From the NCBI GenBank assembly GCA_019635275.1, contig JAHBZV010000004.1, forward strand, positions 1 to 64,000: a stretch of DNA of 64,000 nt, in the 5' to 3' direction. The notes under the pieces were generated by a model. The model did not search any database. It was not told the DNA's origin and was given only the letters and a program-made list of their open reading frames with translations. The stretch comes from Burkholderiaceae bacterium. Its GTDB lineage: Bacteria > Pseudomonadota > Gammaproteobacteria > Burkholderiales > Burkholderiaceae_E. A program made the position numbers and the translations under genes. Of the stretch, positions 56,011 to 64,000 are shown piece by piece (the first letter of the stretch is position 1; every line of letters starts with the position of its first letter).

Positions 56011-59000
56011 TCACTCCACCACGAACCGCAGCTTGCTCGCGTCCTTGCCCTTGCAGCGATCGTTCAAGAACGCCTCGAAGCGCTTGCGCAGGTCGTCCGG
56101 CGTAGCCGGTGAGCCGCCCTGCAGCAGCGCGTTCTTGATGTCTTCGCTGGTGACACCGATCTTCTCCAGACCGGAGAGTGCTTCCTGCACGGCGCTGACG
56201 AAGTCGGGCGGCACCGGGTCCGGCAGCTTCTTCGACGCGACGAACTTCTTGATCAGCTCGCGCGCTGAAGCCTTCAGCAGGTCGAAATTGCTCCGGATGA
56301 TCGGATCGTCCAAGTTGTCCAGCAGCGTCTGCTGCCACCCATCGAGCAGGCGATCCAGCTCGTCGTCGAGTTGCTTGATCACATTGGCCGCCGGCAGGAA
56401 GTCGCCCTGCTCGTTGGCCGGACGGAAGTTGCAATGCGGACAGTACGGACTCGCCGCCAGTTCGGACTCCACCAGCGACGCACAGCTCTTGAGCTTGTCG
56501 AGCTTGTCGTCAAAGGCGGTGAGCTGGCTGGTGGGCATCAGCGAGATGCCTGCCAGCGCCCGCATCGCGACCAGCCGGGAATCCTTGCGCAGCGCCGCCT
56601 TGGTCTTGTCTTCGGCCACGCCTAAGCGTGCCTTGCTGTGCTGCGCGATGTAGGCCGTCAGGTAGTCCCGCTTCAACTGCGCCAGTGCCTGCCGGTACTC
56701 GGCTGCATGCTTCGCACTGCGGTCTGTGGCCAGCTTCTCGAGAATGTCCTTGCGCGCCGACTGCGCCTGTTTGACCCACGGGTGGTCGCCGGCCAGCACC
56801 AGCTCGGCTTGCGACAGGTAGCCCGCGGTGGCGCCGAGCTCACCGACGAGTTCCAGAAGCTTCTCGACCGATGCCAGGACGTCGAGATTCTTCTTCTGCG
56901 CGTCGATATCGTCGGAGCCGATGCGAAGGTTCTTTAGCTTGCCGACCGTGTTGTAGGGAGTCAGGCCCTCCGTGAAGGTCTTCAGGGCTTCCAGCCGTGT
57001 GCGCCAATCACGAATCTCGTCGTCGGTCAGCAGCGGCTTGCCCCAGAAGCTGAGCTTTCCGTGCAGATCCGTGCCAGCGATGAGCACCCGGCCGACGAGC
57101 TTCGAGACGGCGTCCAGGAGCTGCTTGACCGGCTCTTCGGACCCCTGCGTCGCAAGCTGCGCGAGACCCGGTGACAGGCCCAGCAGCTCGAACAGGGAGC
57201 GCAGCACCGCGACGTTGATCTCCTTCGGGGCTTCGACGTGCTTGAACTGCTTGAGCTCGTCGAGACTGCGCTCGGCCAACTGCGTGATCTTTCCGGAGTC
57301 GATCTTGTCTCCGGTGATAGCCAAGACGATGTCACCTGCGTAGACGAGGCCGCCGAGGACCGCCACCAGAAGATCGGGTTCGAGCCGGAACTTCACGGGG
57401 TGGAAGTACTCGACGTCTGTTGGCCCGCTCAGCAGTTCGCTGCGGTTGAGTACCTGTCCATGCCCCTTGGCCTTGAGCCGCTTCAGGATGTCCTGCGCAT
57501 AGCGCGAGCGGCCCAGGTCGATACGGTCGCCGTCGAGCATCTCCAACGCGTCCAGCATGGCATTTGCATCCTTGGTGCGGGTACCCCCCGCAAGGGCCTT
57601 GAGCGCGCTGCCGACCAATTGCCTGCGGTTGGTCTCGGTGACCAGCACGGAGAAGACGGGGTACTCGGGCGCGATGTCGGCGAAATGCTGCTTGAGCGCC
57701 AGCCCGGAGATCACGTTGACGATGTCGCGGAAGTTGGCGCGCTCGTCGGCACCCAGGCGCAGCTTGTCGCGGATGGACACGCCCTTGGTCCACTCCTGCA
57801 AGGTCTTGGTCTTGCCCTGGTAGGTGACCTCGTAGGCTGTCATCTGCTTTTCCTGCAGCCACTTGCTCATGTCGCGCAAGGCGTCCTTGGCCTTGTCGAG
57901 ATAGATGCCCTTGGCGCCGCCGCTGGCCGTGGATGCGAGGTCCTGCGCGGCTGCGTAGAAGGACAGATACCGCTTGATGGCATCGTCGAGGCCCTTCAGG
58001 CGCAGGAACACCTCGTCGGCCTTGCTTTCGTCCCGGAAGCGCGGCGGCTCGAAGGGCTGGATGAAGTAGATGTAGAAGTCACGCTCGGGCTGCGCCGTGG
58101 GCCGATCGTTCGGAGCGCCGAAGAACAGGTAGCCATTTCGGTCGACTCTGTGCTCCTGCCACTCGATCGGGTACTGCCAGATCTGGTGGCCGGTGACGTA
58201 GGTACTTTCGTCCGTCCGCTCCATCAACTGCTTGATGGCGCCGAAATACGCGCGGTCCAGGGCGTCGTCCGACAGCGCCTCGGCGCGCTTCTCGATCTGG
58301 GAGTCGTAATCGACGTCCTTCTTCAGGTCCAAGTAGTACTGCTCGGTGTCGGGCGCCTTGGAAATGAACTGACCGTTCACCGTCTTGACGATTTCGCGCA
58401 GGGTGGTCTGCACCGCCGTCAATAGATCGTCGGCCGGATCGCCGCCCATGTCCTCGATGCCTGGCTGGTACAGCGAAAGGGTGTCTCGCAGTTCCGCGGC
58501 GGTTGGGCCCACCGGGACGTAGATGTCGCCCCCCGTGGTGAGGCGATGGACCGACAGGCCGCTGATCACGCGCAGCGCCATTGCCTTGTAGGTCGGGCGG
58601 GAGAACACTTTCTGCACCCGCTCCGTCAGCACCTCGGACACCTTCAGAACGGGCCCGATGCTCGGATCGGAGCGAAGCACGGAGTTCGAGGTCACCGTCT
58701 CCCAGAACTTGTCATAGCTGATCAAGCCCGGACGATCTTCCGGCACGTCGGTGTTTAGAATGGCCTGGATCTGGTCTCGTAGCGTGACCAGCGCCCCGCG
58801 CTTCTCGGTAAAGACGAGTCGCTCGAAGGTGCCGATGTATTCGGGATGAACTGGGAAGAGGCGCACGTACTCGTCCATGCGCTCGTTCATCGAGCTATAG
58901 AACTTGGCGAACTTGGTCAGGTAGGTGCGAATCCGGTTCTGCTGGTCCGCCGTCTTCTTGAGGAGGCGCTCGGCCACGACGAAGCTCACGTCCTGACGCG

Positions 59001-59736
59001 CGAGCAGCACTTCGGCGAAGCGCTCCTTCACACGACGCAGGCTGTCGGCGACGTGCTGAAAGCGACCGCTGTCGAAGATCGCTTCCTGAACGCCAGCCAA
59101 GAAGCGGAAGCGCAGGTGCTTGGCGACTTCGCCGATTTCGCGGAGGAAGGACAGATCGAGGACCAGGTCGTGGTCCCTGCGCGAGCGCAGGTACTCGAGG
59201 AACTCGTCGACCACGAGCAGCACGCCATGGTTGGGGTGCACCTCGGCGAAGGCGGCCATCATCTCCTCGAAGGCCGCCTTGTTGTTGACCACCTTGTCAG
59301 CGGGCGGGAACGTGTAGCTGACGCCGTTCTTCTCCAGGAACAACTCGAGCTGCTGCGTGACGATGTCCCGCAGCGACATCTGGCTGGAGATCTCGATGCG
59401 GTGAACCTTGAACTTGCCCGCGATCGCCGCTGCTGCTTCGGCCACCTTGCGGTGGCGAATCATCGACTGGTACGCCGCGTCCTCCGCCACGAGCGAAATC
59501 ACGGACATCAGGTGCGACTTGCCGGTGCCGTAGTTGCCGACGACCAGCAGGCCCTTGTGGTCGACTGACTCGTCGAAAGAAAGCTGGGGGATCATGAGCT
59601 TGGCGATGCGCTCGGCCATGTCGTCAGAGATGACGTACGTGGCGACGAGCTTCTTCGCTTCGGCGGGCCGGTTCGCATCGAGCAACTGGATGACCGATTC
59701 GATCGGTTCGAATTGGATGAGATCGCTGTAGCGCAT
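56011..59736 (-). CDS. brxC: BREX-3 large ATPase BrxC (DUF6079-like)
   Basis: A 1241-residue AAA-type ATPase. Walker A is GNYGTGKSHLM (67-77) and Walker B GVLLVVDEFLEYL (about 170). A sensor-like region and a long helical C-terminal part follow, with a CPHC motif (SPYCPHCNFRPANEQ) around residue 1100. BrxC/PglY ATPases are universal BREX components needed for defence. The second gene of the operon, as in known type 3 loci. An AGGGGA ribosome site precedes the ATG. Confidence 0.93.
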   Translation of the reverse strand: MRYSDLIQFEPIESVIQLLDANRPAEAKKLVATYVISDDMAERIAKLMIPQLSFDESVDHKGLLVVGNYGTGKSHLMSVISLVAEDAAYQSMIRHRKVAEAAAAIAGKFKVHRIEISSQMSLRDIVTQQLELFLEKNGVSYTFPPADKVVNNKAAFEEMMAAFAEVHPNHGVLLVVDEFLEYLRSRRDHDLVLDLSFLREIGEVAKHLRFRFLAGVQEAIFDSGRFQHVADSLRRVKERFAEVLLARQDVSFVVAERLLKKTADQQNRIRTYLTKFAKFYSSMNERMDEYVRLFPVHPEYIGTFERLVFTEKRGALVTLRDQIQAILNTDVPEDRPGLISYDKFWETVTSNSVLRSDPSIGPVLKVSEVLTERVQKVFSRPTYKAMALRVISGLSVHRLTTGGDIYVPVGPTAAELRDTLSLYQPGIEDMGGDPADDLLTAVQTTLREIVKTVNGQFISKAPDTEQYYLDLKKDVDYDSQIEKRAEALSDDALDRAYFGAIKQLMERTDESTYVTGHQIWQYPIEWQEHRVDRNGYLFFGAPNDRPTAQPERDFYIYFIQPFEPPRFRDESKADEVFLRLKGLDDAIKRYLSFYAAAQDLASTASGGAKGIYLDKAKDALRDMSKWLQEKQMTAYEVTYQGKTKTLQEWTKGVSIRDKLRLGADERANFRDIVNVISGLALKQHFADIAPEYPVFSVLVTETNRRQLVGSALKALAGGTRTKDANAMLDALEMLDGDRIDLGRSRYAQDILKRLKAKGHGQVLNRSELLSGPTDVEYFHPVKFRLEPDLLVAVLGGLVYAGDIVLAITGDKIDSGKITQLAERSLDELKQFKHVEAPKEINVAVLRSLFELLGLSPGLAQLATQGSEEPVKQLLDAVSKLVGRVLIAGTDLHGKLSFWGKPLLTDDEIRDWRTRLEALKTFTEGLTPYNTVGKLKNLRIGSDDIDAQKKNLDVLASVEKLLELVGELGATAGYLSQAELVLAGDHPWVKQAQSARKDILEKLATDRSAKHAAEYRQALAQLKRDYLTAYIAQHSKARLGVAEDKTKAALRKDSRLVAMRALAGISLMPTSQLTAFDDKLDKLKSCASLVESELAASPYCPHCNFRPANEQGDFLPAANVIKQLDDELDRLLDGWQQTLLDNLDDPIIRSNFDLLKASARELIKKFVASKKLPDPVPPDFVSAVQEALSGLEKIGVTSEDIKNALLQGGSPATPDDLRKRFEAFLNDRCKGKDASKLRFVVE

Positions 59737-59754
59737 GTGTTCCCCTATCCCGCT

Positions 59755-60213
59755 CTACTGAATGGCGAATGGGACCAGGCCATCGAGGCCGTAGTCCTGA
59801 TGTTCCGGGTGCCCCATTTGGGCGTAGACGAGGCGCCCATCCCGCAGTTGGCCAGGCCAGACGGCGACCACCCGACGGGAGCGCGCCAACTGCTTGAGCA
59901 GGTCGAGGGGGTCGAGCTGCAAGGTACGATCGAACAACAGCTCGATATTGTCGATCAGCAGGAGATCGCTTGCGGCGCGACCATTGGCCAGCTCGCGCAG
60001 GAGATCAGTTGCCAGCAAGGGTCGCAGTTTTACCGGGCACGCCGACAAACGGCGGCCGAGCTCGCTCCCGACGTTCAGGATATGCGCTTCGTGGCGCTTA
60101 CCAAGGGCGGATAGAAGCTTCGACTTGCCCGCGCCCCGCTCACCGATGAGCACAATCAATTTGCTGTGTAGGGCAGCGGCCTCGTCAGTAATTTTCTCGA
60201 GTTTTTCGAGCAT
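59755..60213 (-). CDS. brxF: BREX-3 P-loop protein BrxF
   Basis: A 152-residue ATPase with Walker A LIGERGAGKSKLL (24-31 core) and Walker B LLLIDNIELLFD. BrxF is the small first gene that distinguishes BREX type 3. It opens the operon, 18 bp before brxC. On the minus strand a GATAAT -10-like box (60250-60255) lies about 37 bp upstream of its ATG, with only a weak -35. That is the probable start of the defence transcript. No strong ribosome site is seen. Confidence 0.9.
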   Translation of the reverse strand: MLEKLEKITDEAAALHSKLIVLIGERGAGKSKLLSALGKRHEAHILNVGSELGRRLSACPVKLRPLLATDLLRELANGRAASDLLLIDNIELLFDRTLQLDPLDLLKQLARSRRVVAVWPGQLRDGRLVYAQMGHPEHQDYGLDGLVPFAIQ

Positions 60214-60306
60214 CGCTCAAGCGGAAGGCTCTACAAATAAAGAGGATGAATTATCGTCTCGGTGCCGGATGACTTGCACCTGCTGCATGCCCCGCGAGGG
60301 CCGGCC

Positions 60307-60621
60307 TCACAAGTGCGTATAGCAGCAACTCTCCCCTGGCACTGCAATTCCACCGCAGACTTCACATCTTCCATTGCCCACAGAGTGCGTCCCCGAACCG
60401 ACGGGCAACTGGAATGGCCGTGGCAACGGCGAGGGCTGCTGAACCGGTGATCGCGCCTGCGGACTGGAGCTTCGAACCGGATCTCGAAGAAGGGGTCCCG
60501 TGTAATGCGGCGGCGAGCTTGACGCCCGGCGCGCCCCAATAGCTGCGTTCTTCTTGGCTGCGATTCTTTCCCCTGCTTTCGATTTCCCCTTGCCGCCTGC
60601 CTTTCGTCTCTTGTTCGCCAT
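60307..60621 (-). CDS. hypothetical basic protein with C-terminal Cys/His motif
   Basis: A 104-residue protein. The N-terminus is lysine/arginine-rich (MANKRRKAGGKGKSKAGERI), followed by a Ser/Pro-rich linker and a C-terminal CEVCGGIAVPGESCCYTH that could bind zinc. A GAGGA site lies 6 nt before the ATG at 60621. It lies 93 bp upstream of brxF on the same strand. Unrecognised; a nucleic-acid-binding role is possible from composition only. Confidence 0.45.
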   Translation of the reverse strand: MANKRRKAGGKGKSKAGERIAAKKNAAIGARRASSSPPHYTGPLLRDPVRSSSPQARSPVQQPSPLPRPFQLPVGSGTHSVGNGRCEVCGGIAVPGESCCYTHL

Positions 60622-60701
60622 GAACGTCCTCGATCGCTGCGGTCGATTGCCTCTGATCACTCACCATGAGACTCAGAAAAAAGAGCGTCGAGGTGGTCGT
60701 C

Positions 60702-61148
60702 TCACACCGGGACATTGTGGAGATGCGCAACGCGCATGAGTCCTCGCCGCTTCAACTCATCCCTGGTGCCGGGGAACGGAAGCTCGAGTCCCTCCGCCAG
60801 CAGCGCCACGCACTCCGCGGCCTGCAGCACGCCCATCCACTTGCGCACCGTCTGTCGACTTACTAGCGCGTCGGCGAGTGGCGACAGTTCCCTCGTCCTC
60901 GGATTGAAGCCCGACACCGCAAGCTCGTTCTCTTCGGTCTGCCCTTCATGGGGCGCGTGAAAAGCGTAGAACAGATTCCAGAGTACGGGATCGTGCAACT
61001 CGCGACAGGCATCTGCATCGAAAATCACCACGGCCGGCTTCCCGTCAACAAGTCCGAGGTAGTTCAGCTTGTACCAGGACATCGTCATGGGCGACCACCG
61101 GACTACTGCGCCCCGATTGGCGGCGGAGAGACTTGCGATCTTGCTCAC
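60702..61148 (-). CDS. hypothetical protein upstream of BREX
   Basis: A 148-residue soluble protein without recognisable family (WYKLNYLGLVDGKPAVVIFD, NPRTRELSPLADALVSRQTV). The GTG start at 61148 overlaps the stop of a 35-residue reading frame (GTGA), which favours it over the internal ATGs at 61088 and 61082. It is on the BREX strand, but the spacing to brxF is large. Confidence 0.5.
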   Translation of the reverse strand: MSKIASLSAANRGAVVRWSPMTMSWYKLNYLGLVDGKPAVVIFDADACRELHDPVLWNLFYAFHAPHEGQTEENELAVSGFNPRTRELSPLADALVSRQTVRKWMGVLQAAECVALLAEGLELPFPGTRDELKRRGLMRVAHLHNVPV

Positions 61149-61252
61149 GTTGGCGCCTCGACGACAACCGGCCGCATGCACTGGCCGGTGTGCAATGGTT
61201 GTCGCATCTCATGAAACGCCGCCACATTAGCCCAAACCCGAAGAATATTCAT
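61145..61252 (-). CDS. possible 35-residue small protein
   Basis: The frame beginning at ATG 61252 (MNILRVWANVAAFHEMRQPL) has a GAAGGA site 9 nt upstream and ends in a TGA that overlaps the GTG start of the next gene. Overlap and ribosome site argue that it is translated, perhaps as a leader peptide coupling the next gene. Protein-like residues also extend upstream (AVGEGYEGNYW), so the true gene could be longer. The interval up to 61511 contains nothing else I can identify. Confidence 0.35.
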   Translation of the reverse strand: MNILRVWANVAAFHEMRQPLHTGQCMRPVVVEAPT

Positions 61253-61511
61253 CCAATAGTTTCCTTCGTACCCCTCGCCGACGGCCAGTAGCGACGCCCG
61301 CACCACCGGCCGTCCAGTCTGCCCGGCGACTGGCTCATGCAGTGAGCCTCGTCGACACCTGATTGCACGACAACGCACACACTTCGATCGCGCCCCCCGC
61401 AAGCTCATCGCATGAGCCTGCCGGCGATTCCAATGGCAGGTGGTCCCGGGGGGGCAACACATCAGGCCGTACCTCCGGCTGCCCGAATTCAAACCACATC
61501 CGGAGCCCTCG

Positions 61512-61868
61512 ATGCAACGCAAAACGTCACTCGTCGTGCTGATTGCCTTCCTGACCGCCTGCGCCGGCTACCGCCCGGTCGTCGACATGCAGGGCGTCGA
61601 CACCGCGCGCTACGAAGCCGACCTGCGCGAATGCCAGCAATACGCGCAGCAACGAGACCCGGCGACCCAGGCGGCCGCCGGCGCCGTGGTCGGCGCCCTC
61701 CTCGGCGTGGCGCTCGCCGCCGCGATGGGCTCGAACTACAGCCGCAACACGGGTGCAGCAATCGGTGCGGTATCCGGCGGCGCTTCCGGCGCCGCGCACG
61801 GCGCGGAGTCGCAGATCCAGATCGTCCGCAACTGCATGGCGGGCCGGGGTTATCGCGTGCTCAACTAA
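61512..61868 (+). CDS. glycine-zipper lipoprotein
   Basis: A 118-residue lipoprotein. Its signal peptide ends in the lipobox FLTAC, followed by a segment with ECQQYAQQRDP and a glycine-zipper hairpin (AAAGAVVGALLGVALAAAMG and GAAIGAVSGGASGAAHGAES). The conserved Cys in IVRNCMAGRGYRVLN closes the protein. Such proteins insert in or decorate the outer membrane; specific role unknown. The start at 61512 is fixed by the signal peptide. Its last four bases overlap the opposing gene. Confidence 0.8.
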   Translation: MQRKTSLVVLIAFLTACAGYRPVVDMQGVDTARYEADLRECQQYAQQRDPATQAAAGAVVGALLGVALAAAMGSNYSRNTGAAIGAVSGGASGAAHGAESQIQIVRNCMAGRGYRVLN

Positions 61869-62614
61869 CCCAGCTCTCGAGTGTGCGCCCGAGGCCCGAG
61901 CCTGAAATCGGGAAACTGGGCGTCGGCTCGAAAGAAGTCGACAAGCCAGGCCCCCTGTCGCTGCTCGTAGTAGACCACGGCGACCCGCATCCAGCTCCGC
62001 TTCGTCGGCCGCACGTAGATCAGATCTGAAACCGGAAGGTGGTAGTCCAGAAAATACAGACTGAGTGGGCCCACAATGTCGTTCGTCACGACGCGTCCCT
62101 CCAGCTTCCAGACCCTTCGATCGATCCCGATAACTCGAGGCTGAATCACGGGCACCCAACCCGCCCACGGAGTCTGCGCGCGATAGGCAACCGCACCCGC
62201 TTCACGGGACGTCGCAGGCGCAGGGTCGAGATGCCCTGGCCAGTGTCCGCCGGGTGGCCTCGAGACGTCTACCAGAGTCGGAGCAGCTACCGATCGGGAT
62301 TTGCCGCGCACCGTCTTATCCGTGCAGGGATGCTTCCGCCACGGGGGGCCGAGTTCGTCGAAATACACCTTGCCGCCATACGGCGACTCGTAGTAGTAGA
62401 CGGGCTACCCGCAGACCGGGCACTCGGCATTCGGAACTGTGAACGAGTCACGCGTCAGCGTAGCGCCGAAGGTCTGCCATCGAATCGGACGCCCGGCAGC
62501 ATTCGCAAGCAGATCGCCAACGTTCCAGGCGTACTGGCGTCGTCCACTTCCACCGTGATACACCCCACCCCCTCCACAGTTGCACTTTCGCGAGTGATTC
62601 CACGCGTTACACAT
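61865..62614 (-). pseudogene. zinc-ribbon-type gene interrupted by an in-frame TAG
   Basis: The same reading frame continues on both sides of an amber codon at 62405-62407. Before it comes MCNAWNHSRKCNCGGGG to NAECPVCG; after it PVYYYESPYGGKVYFDELG, PPWRKHPCTD and a long C-terminal part. From memory, proteins of this layout read CPVCG-x-PVYFYxSPxGGRVYFDxLGPPWPKHPC without interruption, so a single base change explains the stop. Start ATG at 62614. The gene is probably inactive or yields an 69-residue fragment. Function of the intact family is unknown. Confidence 0.7.
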
Positions 62615-62693
62615 TGAGCTCCTCCCTCGTGGCCAAGGCAACGTTTGGCCAACGCGCCTGCCCAAACCCTCTTACTGTGCGCACATGGCGAAG

Positions 62694-63458
62694 TCAGTGA
62701 AGCCTCGTCTGCAGGCATCCTGCATCGCCGTCGGCTGTCCGCAGCCAGGTGTGCGCCTTGAGCACCTCCGCAGCGAGCTTCTCGCCGCTGCCTCCGACTT
62801 CGTAGATTCTCGGAATCTTGTTGAGATGCTCCAGAACACGTCGCCATCTGGTGCTCACGCCTTCCTTCGGTATCCACGTCACCGCTGACGTCAGCAATTG
62901 ACGCTCTGCGCGTGCTGCAATGAAGAAGCCGTTCTTCGTCTCGATCGGCCAACGTTCCACACGGGCAATCTCGGCGGCTCGCCACAGTGTCGGTGCCAAG
63001 TGCACGCTGGGCCGCAACTCCTCTATTACCTGCCCCTGATCGAGCGTCCGAAGTCGCTGGAACAGCCTCTGCGTCGCATGACCGCTGAGGGCGAAGATCG
63101 GGATCACCTGCGGATACCTGATCGGCTTTCGACCATTCAGTTCGCCCACGATGATCGAGTACGTTGACTCGTCCTCGTCCTTGAAGACATACGGCGCGAT
63201 GAGGGCGTATTGGTATCGACGACCGGAGCAGTTGTGCATCCATCCCCACGAGAATCGATCACAGAACATCTCGTTCAACTGGACGACGACATTCCGAACG
63301 ACCTTGCAGTTTGGGCGCCCCGCCGAGCAGGCATCGACGCCGCCATCCAGCACGCGCAACAGCTGTTGTTCGACCTGCCGGGCATGGGCCGCCAAGGATC
63401 GACTGAATTGGCGCGCAGCGCCGCGGGCAAGCGAGCCGTCGACGAACAGATCTGACAT
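62694..63458 (-). CDS. hypothetical protein
   Basis: A 254-residue protein I do not recognise. It contains SWGWMHNCSGRRYQYALIAP, SGHATQRLFQRLRTLDQ and a basic C-terminal region. There is no signal peptide or membrane helix. It lies 16 bp after the truncated gene at the window edge and 79 bp before the amber-interrupted gene, so the three are likely an operon. Confidence 0.55.
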   Translation of the reverse strand: MSDLFVDGSLARGAARQFSRSLAAHARQVEQQLLRVLDGGVDACSAGRPNCKVVRNVVVQLNEMFCDRFSWGWMHNCSGRRYQYALIAPYVFKDEDESTYSIIVGELNGRKPIRYPQVIPIFALSGHATQRLFQRLRTLDQGQVIEELRPSVHLAPTLWRAAEIARVERWPIETKNGFFIAARAERQLLTSAVTWIPKEGVSTRWRRVLEHLNKIPRIYEVGGSGEKLAAEVLKAHTWLRTADGDAGCLQTRLH

Positions 63459-63474
63459 GTCATCACCCCGCAGA

Positions 63475-64000
63475 TCAATCGAGGAAAGCCCCCCACTCGG
63501 CCCGTTTCTCGTGGCGTGCGTCCGCCTGCAACCGTACGCGCTGATACATCGCCAGATCGATCTCCTTGCGCGAGCGTTCGTGCATCGGTCGCATGACCCG
63601 GCGTGCGGTTCGCTGCAGTTCGTCGATCAAAGCCGCACCGCCGGGCAGGTCGCGCGCATACCGTTCGAAATGACGCAACTGCTGCATGAGCCACGCGGCT
63701 GCCTCGCGCACACGCCCGTCGCGGTTCATGCGTATCGCCGCGCGGACGATGTCGGCCTGCCAGGTCTGCGCGACCTCGATGCTGGAAGCGATGTCTCGGG
63801 ATTGCGCACTGTTGTCGCGACCCGGCGCAAACTGGACTGAGGGTGCCAAGCGGTCGAGCTGCAGTTCCGCGCCGCTTCCGGGCACACGCCAGGCGCCCGA
63901 AACCTGCAGGGCAAGCGCGTCTCCCAGTTTCCCGGCAGGGCACGTGAGCCGGAAGATTGCCCGCCGGCGGGCCCCGGCCGGCAACGATCCGATCACGCAA
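63475..64000 (-). CDS. C-terminal part of a gene running off the window
   Basis: The open frame continues beyond position 64000, so only the last 174 or so residues are visible. They begin with a beta-like region (LPAGARRRAIFRLTCPAGK, LALQVSGAWRVPG). A long helical tail follows (IEVAQTWQADIVRAAIRMNR, AAWLMQQLRHFERYARDLP). The layout recalls the C-terminus of some von Willebrand factor A-domain proteins, but the diagnostic MIDAS region would lie outside the window. No function is assigned. Confidence 0.5.
   Translation of the reverse strand, partial: CVIGSLPAGARRRAIFRLTCPAGKLGDALALQVSGAWRVPGSGAELQLDRLAPSVQFAPGRDNSAQSRDIASSIEVAQTWQADIVRAAIRMNRDGRVREAAAWLMQQLRHFERYARDLPGGAALIDELQRTARRVMRPMHERSRKEIDLAMYQRVRLQADARHEKRAEWGAFLD

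Noticed and set aside
62405-62407. Pyrrolysine or programmed readthrough at the TAG
   Set aside because: Nothing in the window supports a pyrrolysine system or readthrough context; a point mutation is simpler.
37860-64000. Insertion sequences, transposase or integrase genes bounding the accessory region
   Set aside because: No reading frame with transposase or integrase motifs and no convincing terminal repeats were seen; boundaries of the island remain undefined.
63475-64000. Naming the edge gene a von Willebrand A-domain protein
   Set aside because: Only the C-terminal tail is visible and the metal-binding motif needed for that call lies outside the window.

Overview
The window reads as the chromosome of a GC-rich betaproteobacterium, most likely Burkholderiales. 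The main evidence is the block leuC - entericidin-like lipoprotein - leuD - leuB - asd - fimV - truA in an order familiar from that group, together with a Bug-family solute receptor, a Glt-type amino-acid ABC transporter and a TRAP transporter. Species cannot be named from the sequence alone.

Layout. Positions 1-20 kb are mainly housekeeping: a membrane patatin-like phospholipase, a class III adenylate cyclase, truA, fimV, the leucine/aspartate-family genes, an M48 lipoprotein protease, an MFS transporter overlapping aroC, a VapBC toxin-antitoxin pair with an 18-bp palindromic operator, gltX, an MgtE-like transporter, a DUF938 methyltransferase and tRNA-Val(CAC). Positions 20-27.7 kb hold two uptake systems (GltIJKL-type ABC and DctPQM-type TRAP), a methyltransferase and a thioesterase. 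Positions 27.8-35.2 kb form an acyl-CoA catabolic cluster: CoA-transferase, a double-headed acyl-CoA dehydrogenase, a Bug receptor, a second dehydrogenase, a divergent enoyl-CoA hydratase and an FCD-type GntR regulator. A DsrC/TusE-like protein with an unusual cysteine pattern and a DUF4139 protein follow.

From about 37.8 kb to the end the window is accessory in character. It holds several unrecognised proteins, gene fragments and a gene interrupted by an in-frame amber codon. Its core is a complete BREX type 3 phage-defence operon on the minus strand (43.86-60.21 kb): brxF, brxC, pglXI, brxHII, pglZ, brxA. Two extra genes sit inside it in tight operon spacing: an AlbA_2/HATPase protein between brxC and pglXI, and a DUF262 plus HNH (GmrSD-like) nuclease between brxHII and pglZ.

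Next to BREX lies metK, the gene for S-adenosylmethionine synthase, with an elaborate leader. In order this leader has a multi-hairpin RNA closed by a 10+5 bp stem, an overlapping intrinsic terminator, and a SAM-II-like riboswitch whose 3' end runs into the Shine-Dalgarno. A second SAM-II-like element lies directly downstream of metK, before a small frameshifted gene. BREX depends on SAM, so a riboswitch-controlled metK beside it could be a SAM-supply module for defence; this is inference. The structured leader and the two-gene-augmented BREX operon are the parts I consider most worth following up.
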